The notes under the pieces were generated by a model. The model did no database searches. It was not told where the DNA came from and worked only from the letters and a program-made list of their open reading frames with translations. A program made the translations under genes and the position numbers. A DNA stretch of 64,000 nucleotides from Shimia sp049116215 (GTDB taxonomy: Bacteria; Pseudomonadota; Alphaproteobacteria; Rhodobacterales; Rhodobacteraceae), in the NCBI RefSeq assembly GCF_049116215.1, contig NZ_JAGDZB010000006.1, positions 372,001 to 436,000 on the forward strand. Direction: 5' to 3'. This document shows positions 16,890 through 25,525 of the stretch, piece by piece. Each line of letters opens with the position of its first letter. Position 1 is the first letter of the stretch.

Positions 16890-17342
16890 TTAGACCGGCA
16901 CGTCTGGCGTGTTCTTGATCTCGTTCAGCGCGAGGCTGGTGCGGATGGATCCAATGTGCGGCAGCTTGAGCAGCCGCTGTTTGATGGTTTCCTCATAGTC
17001 CCGCACGCTGAGCGCCAGCACTTTGAGGATATAGTCCTGATCGCCGGTGGCGGAGTAACACTCTACCACTTCCGGGAGAAACTCGATGGCGGCTTCAAAC
17101 TCTTCCAGCGACTCTTGTGTGTGCTTCTGTAGTTTCACCAAGCAGAAGGCGACAATGTCAAAGCCAAGCTTCTGCGCGTCCAAAACATACCGTTTATCAG
17201 TGATATAGCCTTCTTCGCGCAGCCGTTTTAGGCGGCGCCAGCAGGGCGTGTGGCTCAATCCTGTGACCTCGCCAAGCTCACGCATTGTAAGCTCTGGTTG
17301 TTCTTGAATGGCCCGCAAGATGCGTTTGTCGGCGTCGTCCAA
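16890..17342 (-). CDS. Lrp/AsnC-family transcriptional regulator
   Basis: This 150-residue protein has the Lrp winged helix (KRILRAIQEQPELTMRELGE ... SHTPCWRRLKRLREEGYI) and the RAM effector domain (VVECYSATGDQDYILKVLALSVRDYE). It begins with TTG at 17342 preceded by GGAGGGG with eight-base spacing. It lies divergent from the TRAP operon and convergent with the peptidase. A palindrome in its upstream region (17359-17378) is probably its operator. Confidence 0.92.
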   Translation of the reverse strand: MDDADKRILRAIQEQPELTMRELGEVTGLSHTPCWRRLKRLREEGYITDKRYVLDAQKLGFDIVAFCLVKLQKHTQESLEEFEAAIEFLPEVVECYSATGDQDYILKVLALSVRDYEETIKQRLLKLPHIGSIRTSLALNEIKNTPDVPV

Positions 17343-17358
17343 AGTTGTTCCCCTCCGT

Positions 17359-17378
17359 CGTTGTAACTGTATACAACG
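17359..17378. promoter_or_regulatory. Palindrome upstream of lrp-like gene (candidate operator)
   Basis: CGTTGTA at 17359-17365 and its exact reverse complement TACAACG at 17372-17378 with six spacer bases, 17 bases upstream of the regulator's start codon. A smaller palindrome GACC-GTTT-GGTC lies at 17408-17419. Confidence 0.5.
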
Positions 17379-17545
17379 AAAGCAAATTTCCTTGCAGTCT
17401 AAAATTTGACCGTTTGGTCCTACAATTTATGCGGAAAATGAAACGCTGTTGCGTGTTAGCGAAATCGGGGCCTGAAAATTGTGACCCGGTTTCCGTAAAC
17501 CGCCCTACGGTTGAGCATTCATAAGTACGATTTTGGGAGGACGTC

Positions 17546-18541
17546 ATGAAACATTGGATTGCAGCCGCCGCAACAGCCGCGCTTGTCACCGTTGCACCAG
17601 TTGCCAGCTTTGCAGAGACCATCCGGGTGACTTTGCAGCTGCCGGAAACACATTCCTTGGGCAAGAACTGGCAGGACTTTGCCAGCATCGTGGAAGAAAA
17701 ATCCGGCGGTGCGCTGGAAATTCAACTGTTCCCGTCTGCGCAGCTTTTTAAAGACAAAGAAGTGCCAGGCGCGGTGGGCAGCGGTGCGGTTGAGGCGGGC
17801 TCCGCGTTTATCGGCCGTTTTGCGGGCTCCGTGCCTGCAGTGGACGTGGTGTCGATCCCGTTTATCTTCAGCGACGAAGCCCACATCCGCGCCGCCGTGG
17901 CCCCGGGCTCTGATATGCGCGCGACTTTGGACGCGGCGATCCTGAAAGAGACCAACAACCGCATTCTGTGGTGGCAGGCATTTGGTCGCAATGTTTACCT
18001 GACGAACGGCGACGCGATTGTGGAACCGGCTGATATTGCGGATAAAAAGGTTCGTACCTACGGCAAGGTCCACGGTTGGACCGTTCAGGAATTGGGCGGT
18101 GCACCAACGCTGATGTCCGGTTCCAAACAGTTCCTCGCCTATCAGCAGGGCGCTGTGGATGTGGGCATGACCGGCGCGTCGGCTGTAAAATCCCGCAAGC
18201 TGTTTGAAGTGATGGATCAGATGACTCTGACCTTTGACAGCGCGATTGAGTTTGTCGCGGTGATCAACAATGACGTCTACGAAGGTCTGTCGGATGAGCA
18301 CAAAGCCATCATCGACGCGGCCGCAGCGGAAGTGGAGCAGAAACTGCGCGATCAAATCTACGCGGAAGAAGCCTCTACCGTGGACGAGATGAAAGCCAAC
18401 ATGACCGTGACTGAGCTGTCTGATGACCAGCGGGCGGCATGGGTTGCGGCGACGGCCAGCGTTGTTGACCGCTTTGTTGAAGAAACCGGCGAGACCGGTG
18501 CGGCGGCGGTTGCGGCTGTGAAAGGCGCAATGACCAACTAA
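17546..18541 (+). CDS. dctP: TRAP transporter solute-binding protein (DctP type)
   Basis: The protein has 331 residues. Residues 1-23 form a signal peptide (ends VASFAE). The mature part is a DctP-type fold: GKNWQDFASIVEEKSGGALEIQ, then FPSAQLFKDKEVPGAVGSGAVEA, the carboxylate-binding region and a C-terminal helix with DRFVEETGETG. It captures an organic acid in the periplasm for the next two proteins. The ATG follows GGGAGGACGTC. Substrate not predictable from sequence, but the lyase at the operon's end points to a C4-C6 di- or tricarboxylate. Confidence 0.93.
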   Translation: MKHWIAAAATAALVTVAPVASFAETIRVTLQLPETHSLGKNWQDFASIVEEKSGGALEIQLFPSAQLFKDKEVPGAVGSGAVEAGSAFIGRFAGSVPAVDVVSIPFIFSDEAHIRAAVAPGSDMRATLDAAILKETNNRILWWQAFGRNVYLTNGDAIVEPADIADKKVRTYGKVHGWTVQELGGAPTLMSGSKQFLAYQQGAVDVGMTGASAVKSRKLFEVMDQMTLTFDSAIEFVAVINNDVYEGLSDEHKAIIDAAAAEVEQKLRDQIYAEEASTVDEMKANMTVTELSDDQRAAWVAATASVVDRFVEETGETGAAAVAAVKGAMTN

Positions 18542-18549
18542 GCCTTATT

Positions 18550-18588
18550 GGGGGACGCTGTCGCAACGGATGGCGTCCCCTTTTTTCT
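18550..18588 (+). terminator. Hairpin/attenuator between dctP and dctQ
   Basis: An 8-bp perfect stem (GGGGACGC at 18551-18558, GCGTCCCC at 18573-18580) followed by TTTTTTCTTT. A partial terminator here would give more binding protein than membrane subunits, as is common in TRAP operons. Confidence 0.8.
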
Positions 18589-18621
18589 TTCCCCGCGAAA
18601 ATTCACAGCAAGGAGTGGCCA

Positions 18622-19131
18622 ATGATCATCCGGATCATTGATGGCATCACTGAATTCTCAGGCAAGCTTTGTGCCTGGACCCTGTTTGCCATCGGCTTTT
18701 TCATCACGTTTGAAGTGCTTATGCGTTACGTTTTTAACGCGCCCACCATTTGGGTGGATGAGATCAGCCGGGTGCTGCAGGTCTGGGTGGTGTACCTGGG
18801 CGCGGCTTATGTGCTGAAGCACCGTGAGATGGTCACGATTGATGTGCTGTTGAGCAACCCCAATACGCTCTGGCGCCGATTGGCGGAGACTTTGGCCATA
18901 GTCGTGTTGTTCATTTTTGCGGGTACGGCTTGCTATTTCGGGTTCCAGATTTGGCTGAAAGCCGCCATGGCGGGGCATACCACGGACACCTATCTGGCGC
19001 CGCCAAAGATGATCACCCATGCGCCGGTCTGGGTCGGCAGTACCCTGTTGATGATGCAGGGCGGGGTGCAGCTTTATCGCGTTTGGGCAGAACCCTTGCC
19101 CGGCGATGACGTGATGGGGGGCGCTCACTGA
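18622..19131 (+). CDS. dctQ: TRAP transporter small membrane subunit (DctQ type)
   Basis: This 169-residue protein has four predicted transmembrane helices, beginning LCAWTLFAIGFFITFEVLMRY, and the conserved DctQ stretch APTIWVDEISRVLQVWVVYLG. Helps DctM use the sodium gradient. The ATG follows AAGGAGTGGCC. It overlaps dctM by a single base. Confidence 0.92.
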   Translation: MIIRIIDGITEFSGKLCAWTLFAIGFFITFEVLMRYVFNAPTIWVDEISRVLQVWVVYLGAAYVLKHREMVTIDVLLSNPNTLWRRLAETLAIVVLFIFAGTACYFGFQIWLKAAMAGHTTDTYLAPPKMITHAPVWVGSTLLMMQGGVQLYRVWAEPLPGDDVMGGAH

Positions 19132-20408
19132 TGGAAGCGGTTCTCATTCTTGTGGCGCTGATGGCGCTGTTGTTGTTGCGCACGCCGGTGGCCTTTGCGC
19201 TGGGCGGTCTGGGTGTGATCCTGTTGGGTCTCAAAGGCCTGCCACTGGTGGCGGTGCCGCAGCGTTTGCATGGCTCGATGGACAGTTTTGAGCTTCTGGC
19301 CGTGCCAATGTTTTTGTTGATGTCCAATGTTCTGCTGAAAGGCGGCGTGGGGCGCGATTTGTATGCGGCGGTGCAAAGCTGGGTTGGGCATTGGCCCGGC
19401 GGGCTGGGCGTGGCGACAATCCTGTCTTGCACGTTGTTCTCCGCAATCTCCGGCTCTTCGGTGGCGACGGCAGCGACCATTGGCACCGTGGCAATTCCGG
19501 AGATGTCCAAGCGCGGCTACGACAAACCGTTTGTCTACGGCATGTTGGCGGCAGGTGGCACCTTGGGGATTTTGATCCCGCCGTCGATCCCGTTGATCAT
19601 TTATGGCGTGGTGACGGAAAGCTCGATCCCGACGTTGTTCCTCGCAGGCATTGGGCCGGGGTTGTTTTTGGCATCCGCCTTTATTGTCTACGGTATGTTG
19701 TTCTCGCGCTTCTCCGGCGCCTACCAACCGATGGACAAAGCAGATTGGGGCACACGAGCGCGGAGCTCGTTGATGGCGTTGCCAACGGTGGCGCTGGCGG
19801 TGGCCATCGTAGGCTCGATCTACACAGGTATTGCGACGCCATCGGAAAGCGCCGGCTTGGGCTTTGTGATTGCTTTGGTCATGACCTTCGCCATGGGGCG
19901 CATGGATTTTGCCAAACTGCGGGAGGCGGTGGAAGGCTCTCTGCGCACGTCCGTCATGGTCTTGATCATCGTGGCGGGGGCCAAGGTGTTTTCCTATGCG
20001 ATCACGCTCTATCTGATCCCGCAGTCGATCAGCGCGTTCCTGACGCAGAACATTTCCAACCCAAGCCTGTTTATTCTCGCAGTGGGGTTGGTGCTGTTGT
20101 TTATGGGGTTCTTCCTGGAGAGCCTGTCGATGCTACTCATCATGGTGCCGGTGCTGCTTCCAGCGGTGCTCAACATCGGGATTGATCCGATCTGGTTTGG
20201 CATCTTCTTTGTGGTGCTGATTGAGACCGCGTTGATCACGCCGCCAGTGGGGATGAACCTGTTTGTCATTCAGGCGGTGGCCAATGCGCGGTTGCAAGAG
20301 GTGGCCAAAGGCGCGCTGCCGTTTGCGGGGATCATGCTGGCAGTGGCGGTGCTGTTGTGGTTCTGGCCCGATTTGGCTCTGTACATCCCTTATGAATTGG
20401 CGCGCTGA
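19131..20408 (+). CDS. dctM: TRAP transporter large membrane subunit (DctM type)
   Basis: This 425-residue integral membrane protein has about 12 helices and the family's repeats GGVGRDLYAAVQSWVGHWPG, SGSSVATAATIGTVAIPEM and TLGILIPPSIPLIIYGV. It is the sodium-coupled carrier channel. The last gene of the set follows after 17 bases. Confidence 0.94.
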   Translation: MEAVLILVALMALLLLRTPVAFALGGLGVILLGLKGLPLVAVPQRLHGSMDSFELLAVPMFLLMSNVLLKGGVGRDLYAAVQSWVGHWPGGLGVATILSCTLFSAISGSSVATAATIGTVAIPEMSKRGYDKPFVYGMLAAGGTLGILIPPSIPLIIYGVVTESSIPTLFLAGIGPGLFLASAFIVYGMLFSRFSGAYQPMDKADWGTRARSSLMALPTVALAVAIVGSIYTGIATPSESAGLGFVIALVMTFAMGRMDFAKLREAVEGSLRTSVMVLIIVAGAKVFSYAITLYLIPQSISAFLTQNISNPSLFILAVGLVLLFMGFFLESLSMLLIMVPVLLPAVLNIGIDPIWFGIFFVVLIETALITPPVGMNLFVIQAVANARLQEVAKGALPFAGIMLAVAVLLWFWPDLALYIPYELAR

Positions 20409-20425
20409 GCAGAAGGACAGTGACG

Positions 20426-21319
20426 ATGACAAATACAGTTCGCATTGCGCCCAACGAGGGGCGCAACCTGCGCGCGGCACGGCTGCGCTCTCTGCTGGAG
20501 CAGAAAGAGCTGGTGGTGGCGCCGTGTTGTTATGATGCGCTCTCCGCCAAGCTGATCGAGCAGGCGGGGTTTGACATGACATTCATGTCGGGCTTTGCCG
20601 CCTCGGCCTCACGTATTGGCATGCCGGATTTGGGGCTGATGAGCTATGGCGAGGTGGTGGATCATGTGCGCAACATATCGGAGGCGACCAGCCTGCCGTT
20701 TGTGGCCGATGGTGACACGGGGTACGGCAATGCGATGAATGTGATCCGCACCGTGAAAGGCCTGGCGCGGGCCGGGGCGGCGGCGGTGATGATTGAGGAT
20801 CAGGTGGCACCAAAACGCTGTGGCCACACACCGGGCAAAGCGGTGGTGGAACGCGAGGTGGCGTTTGACCGCATCAAGGCAGCGGTGGATGCGCGCGAAG
20901 AGGAGGACGTGCTGATCCTTGCGCGCACGGATGCACGTAAGGCACATGGCATGAGCGAGGCGATTGACCGGGCGCAGCGGTTCTTTGAGCTCGGCGCGGA
21001 TATCATCTTCATCGAGGCACCGCAGAGCGTGGATGAGATGCGCCAGATTTGTGAGGAAACGCCGGGGCTGTTGATGGCCAATATGCTGGAGGGCGGCGAC
21101 ACACCGATCCTGCCACAGGCCGAGCTGCGCGAGATGGGGTTCAACATCGCGGCCTATCCGCTGACGTTGTTGTCCGCGGTGATGCAGCAGGTGGTGGAGA
21201 CCTTGGCGCAGCTGAAGGCGGATAAGGTGCAGGACAGCGCGCTGATGTCGTTTACTGAGGTGCGGGAGCGAATTGGGTTTGAGGCGTATTATGAGGCCTC
21301 GGAGGGGTATAAGGCTTAG
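20426..21319 (+). CDS. Isocitrate lyase/PEP mutase-family enzyme
   Basis: This 297-residue TIM-barrel enzyme has the family's signature pieces: FVADGDTGYGNA, MIEDQVAPKRCGHTPGK (the KRCGH loop of isocitrate lyase, 2-methylisocitrate lyase and 2,3-dimethylmalate lyase) and ILARTDARKAHGM. These enzymes cleave or form C-C bonds next to an oxo-acid. It could be methylisocitrate lyase, dimethylmalate lyase or oxaloacetate decarboxylase-like; sequence alone does not choose. It follows dctM with AGAAGGA as ribosome-binding site and likely degrades the acid imported by the TRAP system. Confidence 0.9.
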   Translation: MTNTVRIAPNEGRNLRAARLRSLLEQKELVVAPCCYDALSAKLIEQAGFDMTFMSGFAASASRIGMPDLGLMSYGEVVDHVRNISEATSLPFVADGDTGYGNAMNVIRTVKGLARAGAAAVMIEDQVAPKRCGHTPGKAVVEREVAFDRIKAAVDAREEEDVLILARTDARKAHGMSEAIDRAQRFFELGADIIFIEAPQSVDEMRQICEETPGLLMANMLEGGDTPILPQAELREMGFNIAAYPLTLLSAVMQQVVETLAQLKADKVQDSALMSFTEVRERIGFEAYYEASEGYKA

Positions 21320-21350
21320 GGGGCAGGCGCAACGACCCGCCCCAAGCGGT

Positions 21351-21866
21351 TTATCTTTTGAAGGCCAGACGTAAATCATCAATTGCGTGGATTTGGCCCT
21401 GCGAGAGTTCGCCTTGGATAAGCGATTTCAAAATTTCCTGAAGCGTGTCCCACGCGCTGCCTTCATCCAGCTTATATAGCCGTTTTCCGAGGCGCGGGAT
21501 GGCGTAGGTTGGTCCGTCACATTGGGTCATCAACCAGCGGCCCAGAACTTCCATCTCGTGCGCTTCTTCTTCGGAACAGCGTAGTTTTTTGCGTAGCAGG
21601 ACATGCAGTTGGTCGCGGGTTTCCTGCGTCGGCAGGCCGTCGAGTTCCAGAAAGGACTGCGCGATGGCGCAGATGGCGATGCGGGGGTCATCGATGCCTT
21701 CGACGGGATGTTGACCGGTCTTGCGACGGAAGGCGAGACGACGCGGCGCATTGATTGCCGTTGTGGCGAGATCAGAAGCAGTGTCGATGGCTTCGCGCGG
21801 GTTCATGCGGGCCCACCACCAGATAGCGCCCCCGACAGCGGTTAAAATTGCAATGAGAATGGGCAT
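21351..21866 (-). CDS. Hypothetical membrane-anchored protein
   Basis: This 171-residue protein begins with a short hydrophobic anchor (ILIAILTAVGGAIWWWARM) followed by a helical domain rich in Leu and Glu (AICAIAQSFLELDGLPTQ ... LLRKKLRCSEEEAHEMEVLGRW), resembling a helical TerB-like bundle but not enough to name a family. Convergent with the lyase gene and downstream of uvrB on the same strand. Function unknown. Confidence 0.65.
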   Translation of the reverse strand: MPILIAILTAVGGAIWWWARMNPREAIDTASDLATTAINAPRRLAFRRKTGQHPVEGIDDPRIAICAIAQSFLELDGLPTQETRDQLHVLLRKKLRCSEEEAHEMEVLGRWLMTQCDGPTYAIPRLGKRLYKLDEGSAWDTLQEILKSLIQGELSQGQIHAIDDLRLAFKR

Positions 21867-22239
21867 TAGAACTGTTCACTAAGGAAAATCATCGTCTGCA
21901 ATACTAAACAACTTTTTGTCGAGATAAAGGGAGATTCTGCGCCTTTAGGGGGAGCTTTGGGTCCGGAAAAAGGCGCTTTGCGCCGCTGGGCCAGCGCCGG
22001 ACCGGCTCCGTTTTGCCGGAGGCAAACCTGCGGTTTGACGGCCCGGCGCTTTTGCGAGGGACGCGAGCGCTCAATAGGGCGGAAACACTTGGCGGACATA
22101 AAGTGCCAAACTTGTGGCGTTGGGGCGCCAGCCCCCGGTCAGGCGCTGGCCCTTTTGTTGGGGATGAGGCGGTGCGCAGTGAATGCGCACCCTACGGGGT
22201 TTGCCTTGCAAAGCCTCGGATCAGGTCGGGGGTAGGGGG
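21867..22239. other. Non-coding GC-rich spacer with palindromic element
   Basis: A 373-base gap between uvrB's stop and the start of the hypothetical gene. It is dense in GCC/GGC words and contains the inverted repeat at 22171-22191. Short frames through it are low-complexity. No gene is supported. Confidence 0.5.
22171..22191. repeat. Palindromic intergenic element
   Basis: GGTGCGCA at 22171-22178 and its reverse complement TGCGCACC at 22184-22191, followed by CTACGGGG. Sequence of this type (GTAGGGTGCGCA-like) recurs between genes in many Rhodobacterales genomes from memory; only one copy is in this window. Confidence 0.5.
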
Positions 22240-24423
22240 CTACCGCCCCCGCCGTTTCACATTTCCACCCCGTTGACCAGCACGCCCAGCCATAGACCGG
22301 CCCCGGCTTTTGGTGGCTTTCTCCTCAGCAGCCTTGATCGCGTATTGCCTGGCCATCGGGTCATCAGCCACGGCCAAATCAACAGCCTCCAGACGTTTGA
22401 CTTCATCGCGCAGGCGCGCGGCTTCTTCGAACTCGAGGTTCTCGGCGGCTTTGCGCATGTCATCCCGCAATCCGTCGAGCACGGCCTCGAGATTGGCGCC
22501 GTGCAGCGGGTTGTCGATGGTGGCGGTGACGCGGGATTGATCAGTGTCGCCTTTGTAGAGGCCAGACAACACATCCTCGACGTTCTTTTTGACCGTCTGG
22601 GGCGTGATGCCGTGCTCTTCGTTGTAAGCGATCTGTTTGGCGCGGCGACGTTCGGTCTCGCCCATGGCGCGTTCCATGGAGCCGGTGATGCGGTCGGCGT
22701 ACATGATCACCCGGCCTTCGGCGTTCCGCGCGGCGCGGCCGATGGTTTGCACCAAGGAAGTTTCAGAGCGCAAAAAGCCTTCTTTGTCGGCGTCCAGAAT
22801 GGCGACCAGACCACATTCAGGAATATCGAGACCCTCACGCAGCAGGTTGATGCCGATCAGCACGTCAAAGGCGCCAAGACGCAGGTCGCGCAGGATTTCG
22901 ATACGTTCCAACGTGTCGATGTCGGAGTGCATGTAGCGGACTTTGATGCCCTGTTCGTGCAGGTATTCGGTTAGGTCTTCGGCCATGCGTTTGGTCAATG
23001 TCGTGACCAATGTGCGGAAGCCATCAGCGGTGACTTTGCGGACCTCATCAAGCAGATCGTCGACCTGCATCTCGACAGGCCGGATTTCGATCACGGGTTC
23101 CAGCAGGCCGGTGGGGCGGATCACCTGTTCGGCAAACACGCCGCCGGATTGCTCCAGCTCCCAGGCGGAAGGTGTGGCGGAGACAAAGATCGATTGGGGC
23201 CGCATAGCGTCCCATTCCTCAAATTTGAGCGGGCGGTTGTCCATACAGGACGGCAAACGGAAGCCGTGTTCCGCTAGGGTAAATTTGCGTCGGTAGTCGC
23301 CGCGATACATGCCGCCGATCTGTGGTACGGAGACGTGGGATTCATCGGCAAAGACAATGGCGTTGTCGGGGATGAATTCAAACAGGGTGGGGGGCGGCTC
23401 GCCCGGGGCGCGGCCGGTGAGGTAGCGCGAGTAGTTTTCGATGCCGTTGCAGAAGCCCTGCGCCTCCATCATCTCCAGATCAAAGGTGCAGCGCTGCTCC
23501 AGCCGTTGGGCTTCGAGCAGTTTGCCTTCGTCGACCAGCTGGTCAAGCCGCGTACGCAGCTCTTGTTTGATGTTGATGATGGCCTGGGTCAGGGTTGGTT
23601 TGGGGGTGACGTAGTGGCTGTTGGCGTAGACACGGACCTGTTCAAAAGTGTCGGTTTTTTCGCCGGTTAGGGGGTCAAACTCGGTGATGCTTTCCAACTC
23701 TTCGCCAAAGAATGAGAGCTTCCAGGCGCGATCTTCGAGGTGGGCGGGGAAGATTTCCAGACTGTCACCGCGCACCCGGAAGGAGCCGCGTTGGAAGGCG
23801 GCGTCGTTGCGGCGGTATTGCTGGGCAACAAGATCGGCGATCACCTGGCGCTGGTCGTATTCACCGCCGGCTTTGAGATCGAGCGTCATGGCGGAGTAGG
23901 TTTCGACCGAGCCGATACCGTAGATGCAGGACACAGACGCGACGATGATCACGTCGTCCCTTTCGAGCAGGGCGCGGGTGGCGGAGTGGCGCATGCGGTC
24001 GATCTGTTCGTTGATCTGGCTTTCCTTCTCGATGAAGGTGTCCGAGCGCGCCACATAGGCTTCGGGTTGGTAGTAGTCATAGAAGCTGACGAAGTACTCC
24101 ACCGAGTTCTCCGGGAAGAAACCTTTCATCTCGCCATAAAGCTGGGCGGCGAGGGTTTTGTTGGGCGCGAGAATGATGGCGGGGCGTTGGGTCTGTTCAA
24201 TCACCTTGGCCATGGTGAAGGTTTTGCCGGTGCCGGTGGCGCCCAGCAGAACTTGGTTGCGCTCACCTTCGTCAATGGCGGCCGCAAGTTCGGCAATGGC
24301 CGTGGGCTGATCCCCCGCGGGTTCGAACTCGGTGTGCATGACAATGCGCTTGCCACCCTCCAGCTTGGGACGGCGTTGGGCCGCGCGGTCGGCCATCTGG
24401 GGCAGGTTACTTGCATCGCTCAT
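22240..24423 (-). CDS. uvrB: Excinuclease ABC subunit B
   Basis: This 727-residue protein is a full-length UvrB, the damage-verifying helicase of nucleotide excision repair. Visible parts: Walker A GATGTGKT near residue 65, the damage-probing hairpin region (YDYYQPEAYVARSDTFIEKE), the DESH box (FADESHVSVPQIGGMYRGD), helicase motifs through IGRAARN, and the C-terminal UVR domain that contacts UvrC (LEFEEAARLRDEVKRLE). Start at 24423 gives MSDASNLPQM; an extension of 62 residues upstream has no family character. A LexA-like site lies about 40 bases upstream. Confidence 0.97.
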   Translation of the reverse strand: MSDASNLPQMADRAAQRRPKLEGGKRIVMHTEFEPAGDQPTAIAELAAAIDEGERNQVLLGATGTGKTFTMAKVIEQTQRPAIILAPNKTLAAQLYGEMKGFFPENSVEYFVSFYDYYQPEAYVARSDTFIEKESQINEQIDRMRHSATRALLERDDVIIVASVSCIYGIGSVETYSAMTLDLKAGGEYDQRQVIADLVAQQYRRNDAAFQRGSFRVRGDSLEIFPAHLEDRAWKLSFFGEELESITEFDPLTGEKTDTFEQVRVYANSHYVTPKPTLTQAIINIKQELRTRLDQLVDEGKLLEAQRLEQRCTFDLEMMEAQGFCNGIENYSRYLTGRAPGEPPPTLFEFIPDNAIVFADESHVSVPQIGGMYRGDYRRKFTLAEHGFRLPSCMDNRPLKFEEWDAMRPQSIFVSATPSAWELEQSGGVFAEQVIRPTGLLEPVIEIRPVEMQVDDLLDEVRKVTADGFRTLVTTLTKRMAEDLTEYLHEQGIKVRYMHSDIDTLERIEILRDLRLGAFDVLIGINLLREGLDIPECGLVAILDADKEGFLRSETSLVQTIGRAARNAEGRVIMYADRITGSMERAMGETERRRAKQIAYNEEHGITPQTVKKNVEDVLSGLYKGDTDQSRVTATIDNPLHGANLEAVLDGLRDDMRKAAENLEFEEAARLRDEVKRLEAVDLAVADDPMARQYAIKAAEEKATKSRGRSMAGRAGQRGGNVKRRGR

Positions 24424-24958
24424 GGTGCCATCCCGAATTTGAAAGAGTCGCAAGCGCGATTTTGGTCTCTTTTTGTTCTTATGCAAGGGCGAAAGCGCAG
24501 ATGTGATTGGGGTTTCCTTGGTGATGATGCTGCGCCGCACCAAAAGGATCTTCGCATGTGCAGAATTTGGTGGCCGTTTGATTGACGGAAATGCGCGTGT
24601 CTCGGGCAAGGTGACCTTTGGGAAGGCGCCTATGAGCCGCTTTTGGTAAGAAATTGTGGGTGTTCTGGTAATTTTAGAACAAAATTCTACCCAACTGTGA
24701 AATTAAATATATGTTGCGCTTGCCAAATGATTGGCTTCCTCGCTATGGTCAACTCAGCAAGCAGCCCGTTAAGGTCGCCAGTCCAAACTGCACCTACACC
24801 CCTCGCTCCCCGCGGCTTGGTCCGGACCCTGGGCTGCTTGCAAGCTTTCCCCTTAGAATTACATGGAATTGCAGAGGCTTTGCGGCGGTTTGTCCATGAT
24901 TGGCCCCTTGCCCGAAAGCGAAGAATCCGTGATAAAGCGGTAAGCGAAGGAGTGCCCC
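24424..24958. other. Spacer upstream of uvrB and the ETC-type gene
   Basis: About 535 bases carrying divergent promoters. It contains the LexA-like element at 24464-24478 and an inverted GTTC-N11-GAAC at 24662-24680. Short frames in it look random. No RNA gene recognised. Confidence 0.5.
24464..24478 (-). promoter_or_regulatory. Candidate LexA box upstream of uvrB
   Basis: GGTC-N7-GTTC on the plus strand (GAAC-N7-GACC facing uvrB), one base away from the alphaproteobacterial LexA consensus GTTC-N7-GTTC, 41-55 bases upstream of the uvrB start codon. Confidence 0.45.
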
Positions 24959-25270
24959 ATGATTGCGCGTATCTATCAGCCAGCCCGCACGGCAATGTCG
25001 TCCGGAACCGCCAAAACCCACCAGTGGGTGTTGGAATATGGTCCCTCAGAAGCCAAAGACATTGACCCGCTGATGGGGTGGACCGGCTCTGGAGACACGC
25101 AAAGCCAGGTGCGTTTGAAGTTTGACAGCAAAGAAGCGGCTGTCACCTACGCGCGGGAAAACGACATTGAAGTGCAGGTGATGGAGCCACACAAGCGGAA
25201 AGCCAACATCCGGCAGGGCGGCTATGGCGAGAACTTTGCCACCAACCGCCGGGGTGTTTGGACACACTGA
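24959..25270 (+). CDS. ETC complex I subunit-like protein (NDUFS4-type)
   Basis: This 103-residue protein matches the alphaproteobacterial homologues of mitochondrial complex I accessory subunit NDUFS4 (18 kDa/AQDQ): ARIYQPARTAMSSGTAKT, WTGSGDTQSQVRLKFDSKEAAVTYA, and a C-terminal NFATNRRGVWTH. In relatives it is an accessory protein of NADH:ubiquinone oxidoreductase. The ATG follows AAGGAGTGCCCC. Single gene followed by its own terminator. Confidence 0.93.
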   Translation: MIARIYQPARTAMSSGTAKTHQWVLEYGPSEAKDIDPLMGWTGSGDTQSQVRLKFDSKEAAVTYARENDIEVQVMEPHKRKANIRQGGYGENFATNRRGVWTH

Positions 25271-25385
25271 GGGTGTAAATCCGGGTAAAGTTCTCGTGAA
25301 ATCGGGGTAAGGATTTCACGAAGTCATGCGGTGATTGACATCTTGTGGTAAAAGCATGCAATGCGGCTACATATTGATTTGGTTT

Positions 25386-25412
25386 GGGCGCCCTCTCGGC
25401 GCCTTTGTTTTT
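25386..25412 (+). terminator. Terminator after the NDUFS4-type gene
   Basis: GGCGCC at 25387-25392 pairs with GGCGCC at 25398-25403 across a 5-base loop, followed by TTTGTTTTT. It stands 115 bases after the stop codon. Confidence 0.6.
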
Positions 25413-25525
25413 GAGGATCGAGGAAGCTGAGATCGCTTTTCTGAGCGATGAGGGTGGCTGGTCTACATCGACGTTTCAGTTGTCGCACGGGGCTGGCGCC
25501 ACCAAGGGGACGGATTATGCAAAAC

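Noticed and set aside
23740..24585. A 281-codon plus-strand frame over uvrB
   Set aside because: Antisense to the unmistakable uvrB coding sequence, with Gly/Val/Asp-rich shadow composition.
24662..24680. GTTC-N11-GAAC inverted repeat as a LexA box
   Set aside because: The alphaproteobacterial LexA motif is a direct repeat with a 7-base gap; this is inverted with 11 bases, so the site at 24464-24478 is preferred.
24687..24995. A 102-codon minus-strand frame upstream of uvrB
   Set aside because: No ribosome-binding site or recognisable domain, and it overlaps the start of the NDUFS4-type gene.
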